Origin: Trichococcus ilyis | GTDB taxonomy: Bacteria > Bacillota > Bacilli > Lactobacillales > Aerococcaceae | Assembly (NCBI RefSeq): GCF_900109135.1 | Contig: NZ_FNYT01000025.1 | Location: 1-45,307, forward strand | Length of the DNA: 45,307 nt | Reading direction: 5' to 3' | Shown: piece after piece, positions 33,314 through 41,735 of the stretch | Layout of the letters: each line of letters begins with the position of its first letter | Numbering within the stretch: position 1 is the first letter of the stretch | Notes under the pieces: model-generated | The model's input: the letters and a program-made list of their open reading frames with translations, nothing else | What the model was told of the DNA's origin: nothing | The model's database searches: none | Made by a program: the position numbers and the translations under genes

Positions 33314-33823
33314 ATGCAACAAACCGACAGACTATACTCGATGCCGCCTGTCATCGACCCGCATGCCAAAGTCCTGATCCTTGGTTCGATGCCCGGAGTG
33401 AAATCATTGGAGGCACAACACTATTACGGGAATCCGCGGAACCATTTTTGGGAAATCATCTTCTCCATCCTCGAAGAAACGGATCCGCTGGACTATGCCG
33501 AGCGCCTGTCGCTGCTGAAACGGCATCACGTCGCCCTCTGGGATGTGATCCACTCCTGTTACCGCGAAGGCAGCCTCGATTCGGCCATCAAAGAGGAGCA
33601 CCCGAACGATCTGAACAGCCTTCTGCGCGAACATCCCCAGATCAAGGCCATCGCCTTCAACGGCGGGAAAGCTTTCCGCAGCTACAAAAAGCACTTCGGT
33701 CTGGATGAGAGCGCAGGATTGGTCTACCTGCCGCTGCCTTCGAGCAGTCCCATGCGCGGCAAGCACGTCAAGACCTTGCCCGAAAAGTTGGCGGACTGGT
33801 CGGTGCTGAAAAAATATCTATGA
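33314..33823 (+). CDS. Hypoxanthine/deoxyinosine-DNA glycosylase (UDG superfamily)
   Basis: A 169-residue member of the uracil-DNA glycosylase superfamily. The N-terminal motif LILGSMPGVKSLEAQHYYGNPRNHFW matches the deoxyinosine (hypoxanthine) DNA glycosylase group rather than Ung or Mug; later motifs are ALWDVIHSC and LPLPSSSPMR. It removes deaminated adenine from DNA in base-excision repair. An AAAGGA site lies 10 bases before the ATG. It is monocistronic, with a shared terminator. Family assignment is firm; substrate preference is by family. Confidence 0.88.
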   Translation: MQQTDRLYSMPPVIDPHAKVLILGSMPGVKSLEAQHYYGNPRNHFWEIIFSILEETDPLDYAERLSLLKRHHVALWDVIHSCYREGSLDSAIKEEHPNDLNSLLREHPQIKAIAFNGGKAFRSYKKHFGLDESAGLVYLPLPSSSPMRGKHVKTLPEKLADWSVLKKYL

Positions 33824-33825
33824 CG

Positions 33826-33873
33826 AAAAAGAGCCTGCTGCCGAAAAATGTATCCCGGCAGCAGGCTCTTTTT
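33826..33873. terminator. Bidirectional terminator between the glycosylase and MFS exporter genes
   Basis: AAAAAGAGCCTGCTGCCG (33826-33843) pairs with CGGCAGCAGGCTCTTTTT (33856-33873) around a 12-nt loop, at convergent 3' ends. Confidence 0.88.
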
Positions 33874-33880
33874 GTATCGT

Positions 33881-35101
33881 TTAACCGCGGGAGCGGCTCC
33901 GGTTTATTGCGATTGTCGCAAAGCTGCCTCCGACCAGAATGATGGCCAACGCCATCAGCAGATACGCGATCCGGAAATCCAACAGATCGATGACGCCTCC
34001 GATCACCGGAAAAAGAATGATCATGCAGAGGCTGTAGGCCATACTGTTCGCGCTCAAAAGCGTCGCCCTTTCTTCGGAAGGGATCAACTGGTTGATGTAG
34101 GCGCTCGCGATCGTCGGTGACACCGCTGAAAAAATGATCGAAAGCACAAATCCAACAAATATCAGCAGCCGATTTCCCGATGCCGAGAGGAGCAACGACA
34201 AGGAAACAACTGCGGGAAAAACATAAGGAATCCGTTTTTTTTGGAGTTTCTGCTCGATTGCCGGAGAAAATTTTGCTCCGAAGATACCGAACAGGGCAGC
34301 CGCAAACAGATAGAAACTCGTAGACTTGCCGTTGTAGCCCAGCTCCGACAGGTAGTTCTGGAAATAGAAATAATAGGTGGCCGCAAAGCTGTCCAGCAAG
34401 GCAAAAAACAGGATCCAGCCCCGGAGCTCTTTATGCCGCATCAGCAACCGCCAGGCATTCCCCAGTATCCGGGTGTAGGACTGCCCCACTTTTTCGGAAA
34501 ATCCAACTGTTTCATCCAACTGCGGACCCAGTCGCTTGATTGGCTCTACCATGCGGTAAATCAGGAACATATTCAGTATGCAGAGAAGGATATTGACCAT
34601 ATAGACGGCCGGGAAATACGCATCGGCCAAAATACCGGCAAGGATCACGCCGCTTTGGGCACTGATCTCGATCAGGAAATTGATGTGGGCCAGCTTGTCC
34701 AGATAGCCGCTCTCCTCGTTCACTCCTTTCATGCTTTCGAAGACCAGCGCTTCGTAGGTCCCCGAGTTGAAATTGTAGGAAAGCGCCGAGAACGCGAACG
34801 CAATCGCAAAATGAGAGAAACTCTGACCGTAGATCATCCCGATCGAGCTGATGATGGCCATCACTTTCCCGAACAGCAGGATTTTTTTGTAGCCGAAACG
34901 GTCCGCCAAAGCACCAGACGGCACTTCAAAAGCAAAACTCGTGATGTGGAAGATGGCTTCCAGGAAACCGATCTGCACCAAGCTCATCCCTTTGAATGAA
35001 CTCAGGTAAAGCAGCCATAACGAGGTGATGCCAAAATATTGGATGAAGGCATATTTTTTTGCCAGAGATATATTTTTACGTAACGATATGTGATTTTCCA
35101 T
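33881..35101 (-). CDS. MFS transporter, probable drug exporter under leader-peptide control
   Basis: A 406-residue protein with about twelve hydrophobic segments. The MFS loop motif appears as GALADRFGYKKIL (about residues 65-77). The middle loop is short and charged, and the C-terminus is basic (RSRSRG). It resembles Firmicute MFS exporters of the macrolide-efflux-like group, but the substrate cannot be read from sequence. The start at 35101 (MENHISL) has AAGGGA 6-7 bases upstream; an in-frame TTG 24 bases earlier was rejected. A 43-codon leader ORF and an intrinsic terminator precede it, which suggests ribosome-sensed attenuation. Confidence 0.87.
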   Translation of the reverse strand: MENHISLRKNISLAKKYAFIQYFGITSLWLLYLSSFKGMSLVQIGFLEAIFHITSFAFEVPSGALADRFGYKKILLFGKVMAIISSIGMIYGQSFSHFAIAFAFSALSYNFNSGTYEALVFESMKGVNEESGYLDKLAHINFLIEISAQSGVILAGILADAYFPAVYMVNILLCILNMFLIYRMVEPIKRLGPQLDETVGFSEKVGQSYTRILGNAWRLLMRHKELRGWILFFALLDSFAATYYFYFQNYLSELGYNGKSTSFYLFAAALFGIFGAKFSPAIEQKLQKKRIPYVFPAVVSLSLLLSASGNRLLIFVGFVLSIIFSAVSPTIASAYINQLIPSEERATLLSANSMAYSLCMIILFPVIGGVIDLLDFRIAYLLMALAIILVGGSFATIAINRSRSRG

Positions 35102-35123
35102 TTGAAGTCCCTTCTTTTCTTGC

Positions 35124-35155
35124 AAAAAAAATAGCTACGGGAGGCCCCCATAGCC
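35124..35155 (-). terminator. Attenuator terminator in the MFS leader
   Basis: On the minus strand GCTATGGG pairs with CCCGTAGC around a five-base loop, followed by eight T (35131-35124). It lies between the leader ORF stop and the MFS start (23 bp before the ATG), so it must be read through for expression. Confidence 0.8.
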
Positions 35156-35170
35156 GGACTTATCGCTTTG

Positions 35171-35302
35171 TCAGGATAAGCAGCAAGAAGCGTATTTTTG
35201 TCTGAATTTTTTTGATTTTTGGGCAGACTCCACCCCTTGAATAGCCACATCGGAAAAAATACCACGCATCAAGGTCAAAAAAATCCGCAATTTCGCTTTC
35301 AT
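35171..35302 (-). CDS. Leader peptide ORF (43 aa) upstream of the MFS exporter
   Basis: It starts at ATG 35302 behind an AGAGGAG site with 8-base spacing and stops at TGA 35171. It begins MKAKLRIFLTLMRGIF, continues SDVAIQGVESAQKSKK and ends FRQKYASCCLS. A promoter lies 40-65 bp upstream and an intrinsic terminator 15 bp downstream. The ORF end overlaps an inverted repeat, CTTATC/GATAAG, which could compete with the terminator's upstream flank. The peptide is basic and not similar to any protein I recognise. Translation is very probable from the ribosome site and position; an attenuation role is inferred. Confidence 0.68.
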   Translation of the reverse strand: MKAKLRIFLTLMRGIFSDVAIQGVESAQKSKKFRQKYASCCLS

Positions 35303-35338
35303 GACCGCTCTCCTCTCTTCTTAATCATCACTAGGAAC

Positions 35339-35367
35339 AGTATAGCATTCCATCTTTTTGGCCGCAA
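35339..35367 (-). promoter_or_regulatory. Promoter of the leader-MFS transcript
   Basis: On the minus strand TTGCGG (35362-35367) and TATACT (35339-35344) are 17 bp apart, about 40 bp upstream of the leader ATG. Confidence 0.62.
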
Positions 35368-35374
35368 TCAATAG

Positions 35375-35422
35375 GCGAAAAGCCCGAAACCGTCTCTTTG
35401 TGGACAGTTCCGGGCTTTTCGC
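35375..35422 (-). terminator. Terminator between the metY/array region and the MFS promoter
   Basis: GCGAAAAGCCCG (35375-35386) pairs with CGGGCTTTTCGC (35411-35422), with inner partial pairing. It would end the metY transcript after it has crossed array 3. Confidence 0.75.
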
Positions 35423-35463
35423 ATGTATGCTCTGTTATGGATATTCACGGTATAAGACCGCTC

Positions 35464-35592
35464 CTCCGGTGTGGCGGTCGCTGAGCGGAAGACACCGGAT
35501 AATTTCGGCTTCGACTCCGACCAAAGTGCGCTCACCGGAGGACGCACCCCGAAATGACGCCCGAACTCCGGCGAAGCCTCCGTTCACCGGAG
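35464..35592. repeat. Periodic hairpin-repeat array 3 (three units, 51-bp period)
   Basis: Units lie at 35464-35490, 35515-35540 and 35566-35592, exactly 51 bp apart. The last (CTCCGGCGAAGCC then TCCGTTCACCGGAG) differs from the last unit of array 1 at only a few positions. Spacers are 24-25 bp and differ. The array lies between the metY stop (39 bp away) and the terminator at 35375. Confidence 0.82.
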
Positions 35593-35630
35593 TAGCCGGT
35601 GCGGTGCCTGATTTACCGGAAATATCTGGA

Positions 35631-36911
35631 TCAGATCTGCGCGAACGCCTGATCCAGATCAGCGATGATGTCGTCGGCATTTTCGATCCCGATCGACAGA
35701 CGGATCATGTCCCCGGAAACACCGGCAGCGACAAGGTCCTCTTCGCTAAGCTGCGCGTGGGTCGTGCTGGCCGGGTGGATGACCAGAGATTTCGCATCAG
35801 CAACGTTGGCAAGCAGCGAGAACAATTCCAGTTTGTCGATCCACTCGATGCCAGCTTGCTTGCCGCCTTCGATGCCGAATGTGAAGATCGATCCGGCCCC
35901 TTTCGGGAAGTACTTGTCGGCTAAAGGCTTGTACTTGCTTTCCGGAAGTTCCGGATAATTTACCCAAGAGACTTTCGGGTGGTTCGCCAGATAAGCGACG
36001 ACCTTGCGGGTATTTTCAACATGGCGTTCAACGCGCAACGACAACGTTTCGATCCCTTGCAGCAACAGGAAGGAATCGATCGGCCCGATGCAGGCTCCCG
36101 TATCGCGCAGCAACTGCACGCGGATTTTGGTCGTGAACGCGCCCGGCCCCAGATCCGTATAGACCAATCCGTTGTAATGCGCATCCGGCGTCGTGAAGCC
36201 AGGATATCTTCCGCTGGCAGCGAAATCGAATTTACCGGATTCGACGATGACACCGCCCATGGTTGTGCCGTGGCCGCCCAGGAATTTCGTGGCTGAGTGG
36301 ACCACCACATCGGCGCCGAATTCGAACGGACGGATCAGGTAAGGCGTCCCGAACGTGTTGTCCACGATCAAAATGATGCCGTGGCTATGCGCGATTTCGG
36401 CGACCTTTTCGATATCGATCAGGTTGGTGCTCGGGTTTCCGATCGATTCGATGAAGATGGCTTTCGTCTTTTCCGTGATGGCAGCTTCGAAGTTGGCCGT
36501 ATCTTCCGGATCAATGAAAGTCGTGTTGATGCCCAAATTAGGCAAGGTTGCGCTGAAAAGGTTATAAGTTCCGCCATAGAGCGTGCTGGCAGCAACGATT
36601 TCGTCGCCCGCATTCGCTACGTTCAGGATAGCGTACGTGATCGCAGCCGAACCGGAAGCGACCGTAACCGCGGAGGTGCCGCCCTCAAGCGCCGCTACCC
36701 GCGCGTCCACGACTGCGGTGGTAGGGTTCGTCAAACGGGTGTATACATTCCCGGCATCCGTCAAAGCGAAACGGCCGGCAGCCTGCTCTGCGCTGTCGAA
36801 GACGAAAGCGGTCGTCTGGTAGATCGGCACCGCCCGGGCTCCGGTAACGGGGTCCGGCACTTGGCCTGCATGTACTTGCAACGTTTCAAAACTGTAATTT
36901 TTCTCTGTCAT
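35631..36911 (-). CDS. metY: O-acetylhomoserine aminocarboxypropyltransferase (sulfhydrylase)
   Basis: A 426-residue Cys/Met-metabolism PLP enzyme. Family motifs include [10 protein letters not shown] at the N-terminus, [24 protein letters not shown]-type [26 protein letters not shown], and the PLP lysine in [14 protein letters not shown]. Length and the segment [10 protein letters not shown] fit MetY (O-acetylhomoserine plus sulfide giving homocysteine) rather than MetB or MetC. A Met-type T-box directly upstream supports a methionine role. AAGGGA precedes the ATG. It is followed by repeat array 3. Confidence 0.95.
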   Translation of the reverse strand: MTEKNYSFETLQVHAGQVPDPVTGARAVPIYQTTAFVFDSAEQAAGRFALTDAGNVYTRLTNPTTAVVDARVAALEGGTSAVTVASGSAAITYAILNVANAGDEIVAASTLYGGTYNLFSATLPNLGINTTFIDPEDTANFEAAITEKTKAIFIESIGNPSTNLIDIEKVAEIAHSHGIILIVDNTFGTPYLIRPFEFGADVVVHSATKFLGGHGTTMGGVIVESGKFDFAASGRYPGFTTPDAHYNGLVYTDLGPGAFTTKIRVQLLRDTGACIGPIDSFLLLQGIETLSLRVERHVENTRKVVAYLANHPKVSWVNYPELPESKYKPLADKYFPKGAGSIFTFGIEGGKQAGIEWIDKLELFSLLANVADAKSLVIHPASTTHAQLSEEDLVAAGVSGDMIRLSIGIENADDIIADLDQAFAQI

Positions 36912-37023
36912 TTGTCATCTTTCCCTTCTGTTTTTCGATTTATTCTTGCATAGCGGTTGCTCTTCTGGGTCATTGCCGATCAGCCGAGGTTGCTTCTGTC
37001 CAGTCCTCTGTTTTTACAAAAAG

Positions 37024-37300
37024 AAAAAAGCCCTCGTCCCTATATTCCAACTGATTGAAATACAGGGACGAAAGCTCTTCGTGTTACCACCCATGTTCGT
37101 AGGGACCTCGCGATCCATACCTTTAAAAGTACGCAAGCTGACGCTTGTTATACTCCTGTGCGCTATCGTGCACAAACCGAAGCAACACTATCCGCATTGC
37201 TTTGCTCCGAGACCATCTTCGCTTCTTTTCATCATACCCCTTTTCACCTGCCGGGGCTCTCTGGAATGACGATCGAAAGGTACTCTTCTCTTCATCGCTC
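37024..37300 (-). ncRNA. T-box leader, methionine type, of metY
   Basis: On the minus strand a CAGAGAGCCCCGG Stem I segment is followed by a candidate ATG specifier at 37216-37214, in the context AAG-ATG-GTCT, almost the same as in the other Met T-box of this window. The T-box motif ATGGGTGGTAACACG lies at 37094-37080. The terminator stem GAGCTTTCGTCCC/GGGACGAGGGCTT with six T lies at 37077-37024. It controls metY by tRNA-Met charging. Confidence 0.9.
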
Positions 37301-37319
37301 TTATATTAAAATTTAATTA

Positions 37320-37348
37320 AATATAACATCTGTTTCTCACTTTGTCAA
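37320..37348 (-). promoter_or_regulatory. Consensus sigma-A promoter of the metY T-box transcript
   Basis: On the minus strand TTGACA (37343-37348) and TATATT (37320-37325) are 17 bp apart, about 25 bp upstream of the T-box leader. The remaining bases to 37440 hold short CCGGTTTC direct repeats and no gene. Confidence 0.85.
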
Positions 37349-37444
37349 ACATTTTTATCAAACAGGTTCCTCATCCGGTTTCTTTCCGGTTTCGCTTCGG
37401 TTTCCGGTAAAAGCCGCCGCAGCTCCGGATCAATCCGAACGCAC

Positions 37445-37480
37445 AAAAGGGAGTGCCTCATTTTATTTTGAGACACCCCC
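37445..37480 (-). terminator. Terminator of the phospho-beta-glucosidase gene
   Basis: GGGAGTGCCTCA (37449-37460) pairs with TGAGACACCCCC (37469-37480), imperfectly. The minus strand then reads TTTTG. A similar hairpin lies at the other side of this gene pair (39835-39862). Confidence 0.7.
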
Positions 37481-37494
37481 TGCTTAAGTTCTAT

Positions 37495-38943
<1,449 letters not shown>

Positions 38944-38999
38944 CTATTCCTTCTTTCGACTTTTATTTGTTTCTAATCTTCATTGTAATTTAATGCTAC

Positions 39000-39029
39000 A
39001 AAAAAAACTGGTCCAAAAGAGACCAGTTC
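39000..39029 (-). terminator. Terminator between rpiR and the GH1 gene
   Basis: AACTGGTC pairs with GACCAGTT (39006-39028) and is followed on the minus strand by eight T. It lies after the regulator stop and only 60 bp before the GH1 start, leaving little room for a separate promoter. Confidence 0.8.
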
Positions 39030-39057
39030 AAATCCAAAAAGCATGTTGCTGTCGGAA

Positions 39058-39786
39058 TCAATGGAACAATACATCAAACAACCGTAATAAGGTTTGACTG
39101 CTGACAGCACTGTTTTCAATTTTTCCGCACTGTAAAATTTCATCAAATAACTCTGGATGTTGCTGCGGTTTCGAGAAGGTGATGAGCAATTTCTTTCCCT
39201 TTGTCCTTTTGATTTTTTCAAACAAGAGGAAATCCTCTGACAGTAAGTATCCCTGTATGGAAATCGTGATGATCATATCTTCCTCCGTCAATGTATCCAG
39301 AGCATCCATTTGTTTGAAAATATTTGTGTTGCATTCACAAAATTTCCCTGCAAGCAGCAATTTTTTTTGTAACTCCAAAGCTTGGATTTGATGCTTTTCA
39401 AAACCTAATATGACCACTCTGCGGGATTTGCTGATTTGTTTTACAATCCGCTCAATCTGTTCCCTTGGGATATTTTCGATCATTTCCACGTTTTCCTTTA
39501 ATTGCGCTATAAAGCTGTCCCCACTTAGGGCGATATCGTTTTTTTCAAAAGATGCCCCATAATTATTTACAGAATTCCTCAAGTTTGAAAAATTTCTGAA
39601 ACCAATTCTTTTGCAGAAACGATTAATTGTGGAAGGCGCTACATTGCATACCTCTGCTGCTGTTTCCAATGAAAAGCCCTCAATCTTATGGAAATTTTCC
39701 AATAAGCTCTTCGCTATATGGTAGTTAATATCCTTATCCAGGGAATTATTTATGTATGCTAAAAGATTATAAATCAATGTTTCCAC
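39058..39786 (-). CDS. RpiR/MurR-family sugar-phosphate regulator
   Basis: A 242-residue regulator from the chosen GTG. The N-terminal HTH_6 domain includes FSLETAAEVCNVAPSTINRFCKRIGFRNFSNLR, and the C-terminal half is an SIS-type domain (SRRVVILGFEKHQIQALELQKKL) that would bind a phosphosugar. The start at GTG 39786 was chosen because GAGGTGG lies five bases upstream; an in-frame ATG 27 bases earlier has no ribosome site. It directly precedes the phospho-beta-glucosidase gene and probably controls it. Its sequence is notably A+T-rich. The SIS domain is poorly conserved, with long hydrophobic/charged substitutions. Confidence 0.88.
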   Translation of the reverse strand: METLIYNLLAYINNSLDKDINYHIAKSLLENFHKIEGFSLETAAEVCNVAPSTINRFCKRIGFRNFSNLRNSVNNYGASFEKNDIALSGDSFIAQLKENVEMIENIPREQIERIVKQISKSRRVVILGFEKHQIQALELQKKLLLAGKFCECNTNIFKQMDALDTLTEEDMIITISIQGYLLSEDFLLFEKIKRTKGKKLLITFSKPQQHPELFDEILQCGKIENSAVSSQTLLRLFDVLFH

Positions 39787-39801
39787 AGTTCCCACCTCGA
39801 G

Positions 39802-39830
39802 TGAATAATTCATGGTATTTTAGTGAACAA
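39802..39830 (-). promoter_or_regulatory. Possible promoter of rpiR
   Basis: On the minus strand TTGTTC (39825-39830) and TATTCA (39802-39807) are 17 bp apart. It lies very close to the chosen GTG start (15 bp), so a short leader would result. Confidence 0.35.
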
Positions 39831-39834
39831 CGAC

Positions 39835-39862
39835 GGGGCTGCCTCATTTGGAGACAGCCCCT
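39835..39862 (-). terminator. Hairpin terminator after the ABC exporter operon
   Basis: GGGGCTG with CTC pairs with GAG and CAGCCCC around a short loop, 11 bp after the stop of the second ABC gene. The T-tract is weak. Confidence 0.55.
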
Positions 39863-39872
39863 GGACTGTTAC

Positions 39873-41735
39873 TTATTCTTCCTCTTCGTCGAATTGGCTG
39901 TTGTAGAGGTCGGCGTAGAAGCCGCCTTTCGCCAGCAATTCTTCGTGATTCCCTTGTTCGACGATGTCCCCGTTGTTCATGCAGAGGATCAGGTCGGCAT
40001 TCTTGATGGTCGACAGGCGATGCGCGATGATGAAGCTCGTGCGGCCCTGCATCAGCGTATCCATCGCTTTCTGGATCAGCACTTCCGTACGCGTATCGAC
40101 CGAACTCGTCGCCTCATCCAGGATCATGATCTGCGGATCGGCAAGGATGGCGCGTGCGATCGTCAGCAATTGTTTTTCGCCCTGCGAAACGTTGTTGGCT
40201 TCCTCGTTCAGCACCATATTGTAGCCATCCGGCAGCGTCCGGACGAAATGGTCCACCTGCGCGGCTTTGGCGGCGGCGATGACTTCTTCATCCGTCGCAT
40301 CCAGCTTGCCGTAGCGGATATTCTCCTTGATGGTGCCGTTGTACAGCCACGTATCCTGCAGCACCATCCCGAATTCCGTGCGCAGATCGCTGCGGGTGAA
40401 ATCGGTGAGGTTGTGGTTGTCGATGTAGATGGCGCCGTCCGTCAGGTCATAGAAACGCATCAGCAATTTGACCATCGTCGTCTTGCCGGCACCGGTCGGA
40501 CCGACCAATGCGACTTTTTGCCCTTCTTTGATATCGGCCGAGAAATCCTTGATGACCAGATGATCCGGTTCATAACCGAACTTGACGTGTTCAAAACGGA
40601 CATTGCCCTTGACATCGGCGGTCGCCATCGCGATTTTCGCTTCGGTCACGGTCTCTTCTTCCTCTTCCAGGAACTCGAAGATCCGCTCAGAGGCGGCCAC
40701 CATCCGCTGCAACTGGCTCCCCACTTGCGCGACTTGCGTCAGCGGCTGGGTGAAGTTGCGCACGTACTGCAGGAAGGCTTGGATATCCCCGATCGTCATG
40801 CTTCCGGCAGCCGCCATCGCGCCACCCATGATGCAGACGACGACATAGCCGAGATTGCCGATCAGGCTCAGCAAAGGCATCATCAGACCGGAAAGGAATT
40901 CGGCCTTGAAGCCGGCCTCGATCAACTGATCGTTCTCTTTGTCGAAAGCGGCGACCGATTTTTCTTCGCCGTTGAAGGCTTTCATGACCACATGTCCGCC
41001 GTACATCTCTTCGACGTGGCCATTGACCGCACCCAAATATTTCTGCTGGTTGGCGAAATGCTTCTGCGATTTCGACATGATCAGCATCAGCAGCATCATC
41101 GACACGACCAGCACGCCAAGGATGACGAGCGTCAGCGACCAGCTGATCGTCAGCATCATGATGAAGACCCCTACTAAGGTTGTGACCGATGTGATGATCT
41201 GGGTCAGGCTCTGGTTCAAGCTGGTATTCAGGGTGTCCACATCGTTCGTGATCCGGGAGAGCACATCGCCTTGGCTGTTCTTGTGGAAATAGGCCAGCGG
41301 CAATTTGTTGATTTTCTCCATGATGTCTTTGCGCAGTTTGTAGGAAACTTTTGCGGAGACACCTGACATCAGGAAACCTTGCAGATAGGAGAAAGTGGCG
41401 CTGAGCACGTACAGCCCCAAAAGCCCCAACAGCACTTTCCCGATGTAATCGAAATCGATTTCGCCGGATCCGCCGGTGAATTTCAGCATGACGCCGGCGA
41501 CCAATTTATCGATGGCCAACGCCATGATTTTCGGTCCGACGATCCCGAACAGCGAGGAGGCGACAGCCAAGATGAAGACAACCGTCATCACCCATTTGAA
41601 AGGCGACAGGTAAGCGGCCAATTTTTTGAACCCGCCTTTGAAGTCTTTCGCTTTCACGACCGGCATGCTCATGCCGCCCATCGGACCATGGCCACCCGGG
41701 CCGCCTTGCGGTCTTCTTTGTTTCATTTCGCTCAT
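39873..41735 (-). CDS. ABC exporter half-transporter (catalytically complete subunit)
   Basis: A 620-residue fused membrane-ATPase half exporter. Six hydrophobic segments lie within about 45-345. Walker A is GPTGAGKTT at 412-420, the signature NNVSQGEKQ, and Walker B MILDEATSSVD with the catalytic glutamate. The N-terminal tail is rich in Gly/Met (RRPQGGPGGHGPMGGM). It pairs with the upstream gene, whose nucleotide site is degenerate, as in LmrCD, BmrCD and EfrAB drug exporters. Its ATG overlaps the partner's stop (ATGA) and has an AGGAGG site. Confidence 0.93.
   Translation of the reverse strand: MSEMKQRRPQGGPGGHGPMGGMSMPVVKAKDFKGGFKKLAAYLSPFKWVMTVVFILAVASSLFGIVGPKIMALAIDKLVAGVMLKFTGGSGEIDFDYIGKVLLGLLGLYVLSATFSYLQGFLMSGVSAKVSYKLRKDIMEKINKLPLAYFHKNSQGDVLSRITNDVDTLNTSLNQSLTQIITSVTTLVGVFIMMLTISWSLTLVILGVLVVSMMLLMLIMSKSQKHFANQQKYLGAVNGHVEEMYGGHVVMKAFNGEEKSVAAFDKENDQLIEAGFKAEFLSGLMMPLLSLIGNLGYVVVCIMGGAMAAAGSMTIGDIQAFLQYVRNFTQPLTQVAQVGSQLQRMVAASERIFEFLEEEEETVTEAKIAMATADVKGNVRFEHVKFGYEPDHLVIKDFSADIKEGQKVALVGPTGAGKTTMVKLLMRFYDLTDGAIYIDNHNLTDFTRSDLRTEFGMVLQDTWLYNGTIKENIRYGKLDATDEEVIAAAKAAQVDHFVRTLPDGYNMVLNEEANNVSQGEKQLLTIARAILADPQIMILDEATSSVDTRTEVLIQKAMDTLMQGRTSFIIAHRLSTIKNADLILCMNNGDIVEQGNHEELLAKGGFYADLYNSQFDEEEE

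Noticed and set aside
35435-35680. 81-codon minus-strand open frame over array 3 as a gene
   Set aside because: No ribosome site; it overlaps the metY end and reads through the repeat units, whose length happens to be a multiple of three.
39000-39029. RAT/LicT-type antiterminator site before the GH1 gene
   Set aside because: The hairpin lacks the RAT consensus and no BglG/LicT-like gene is present in the window.
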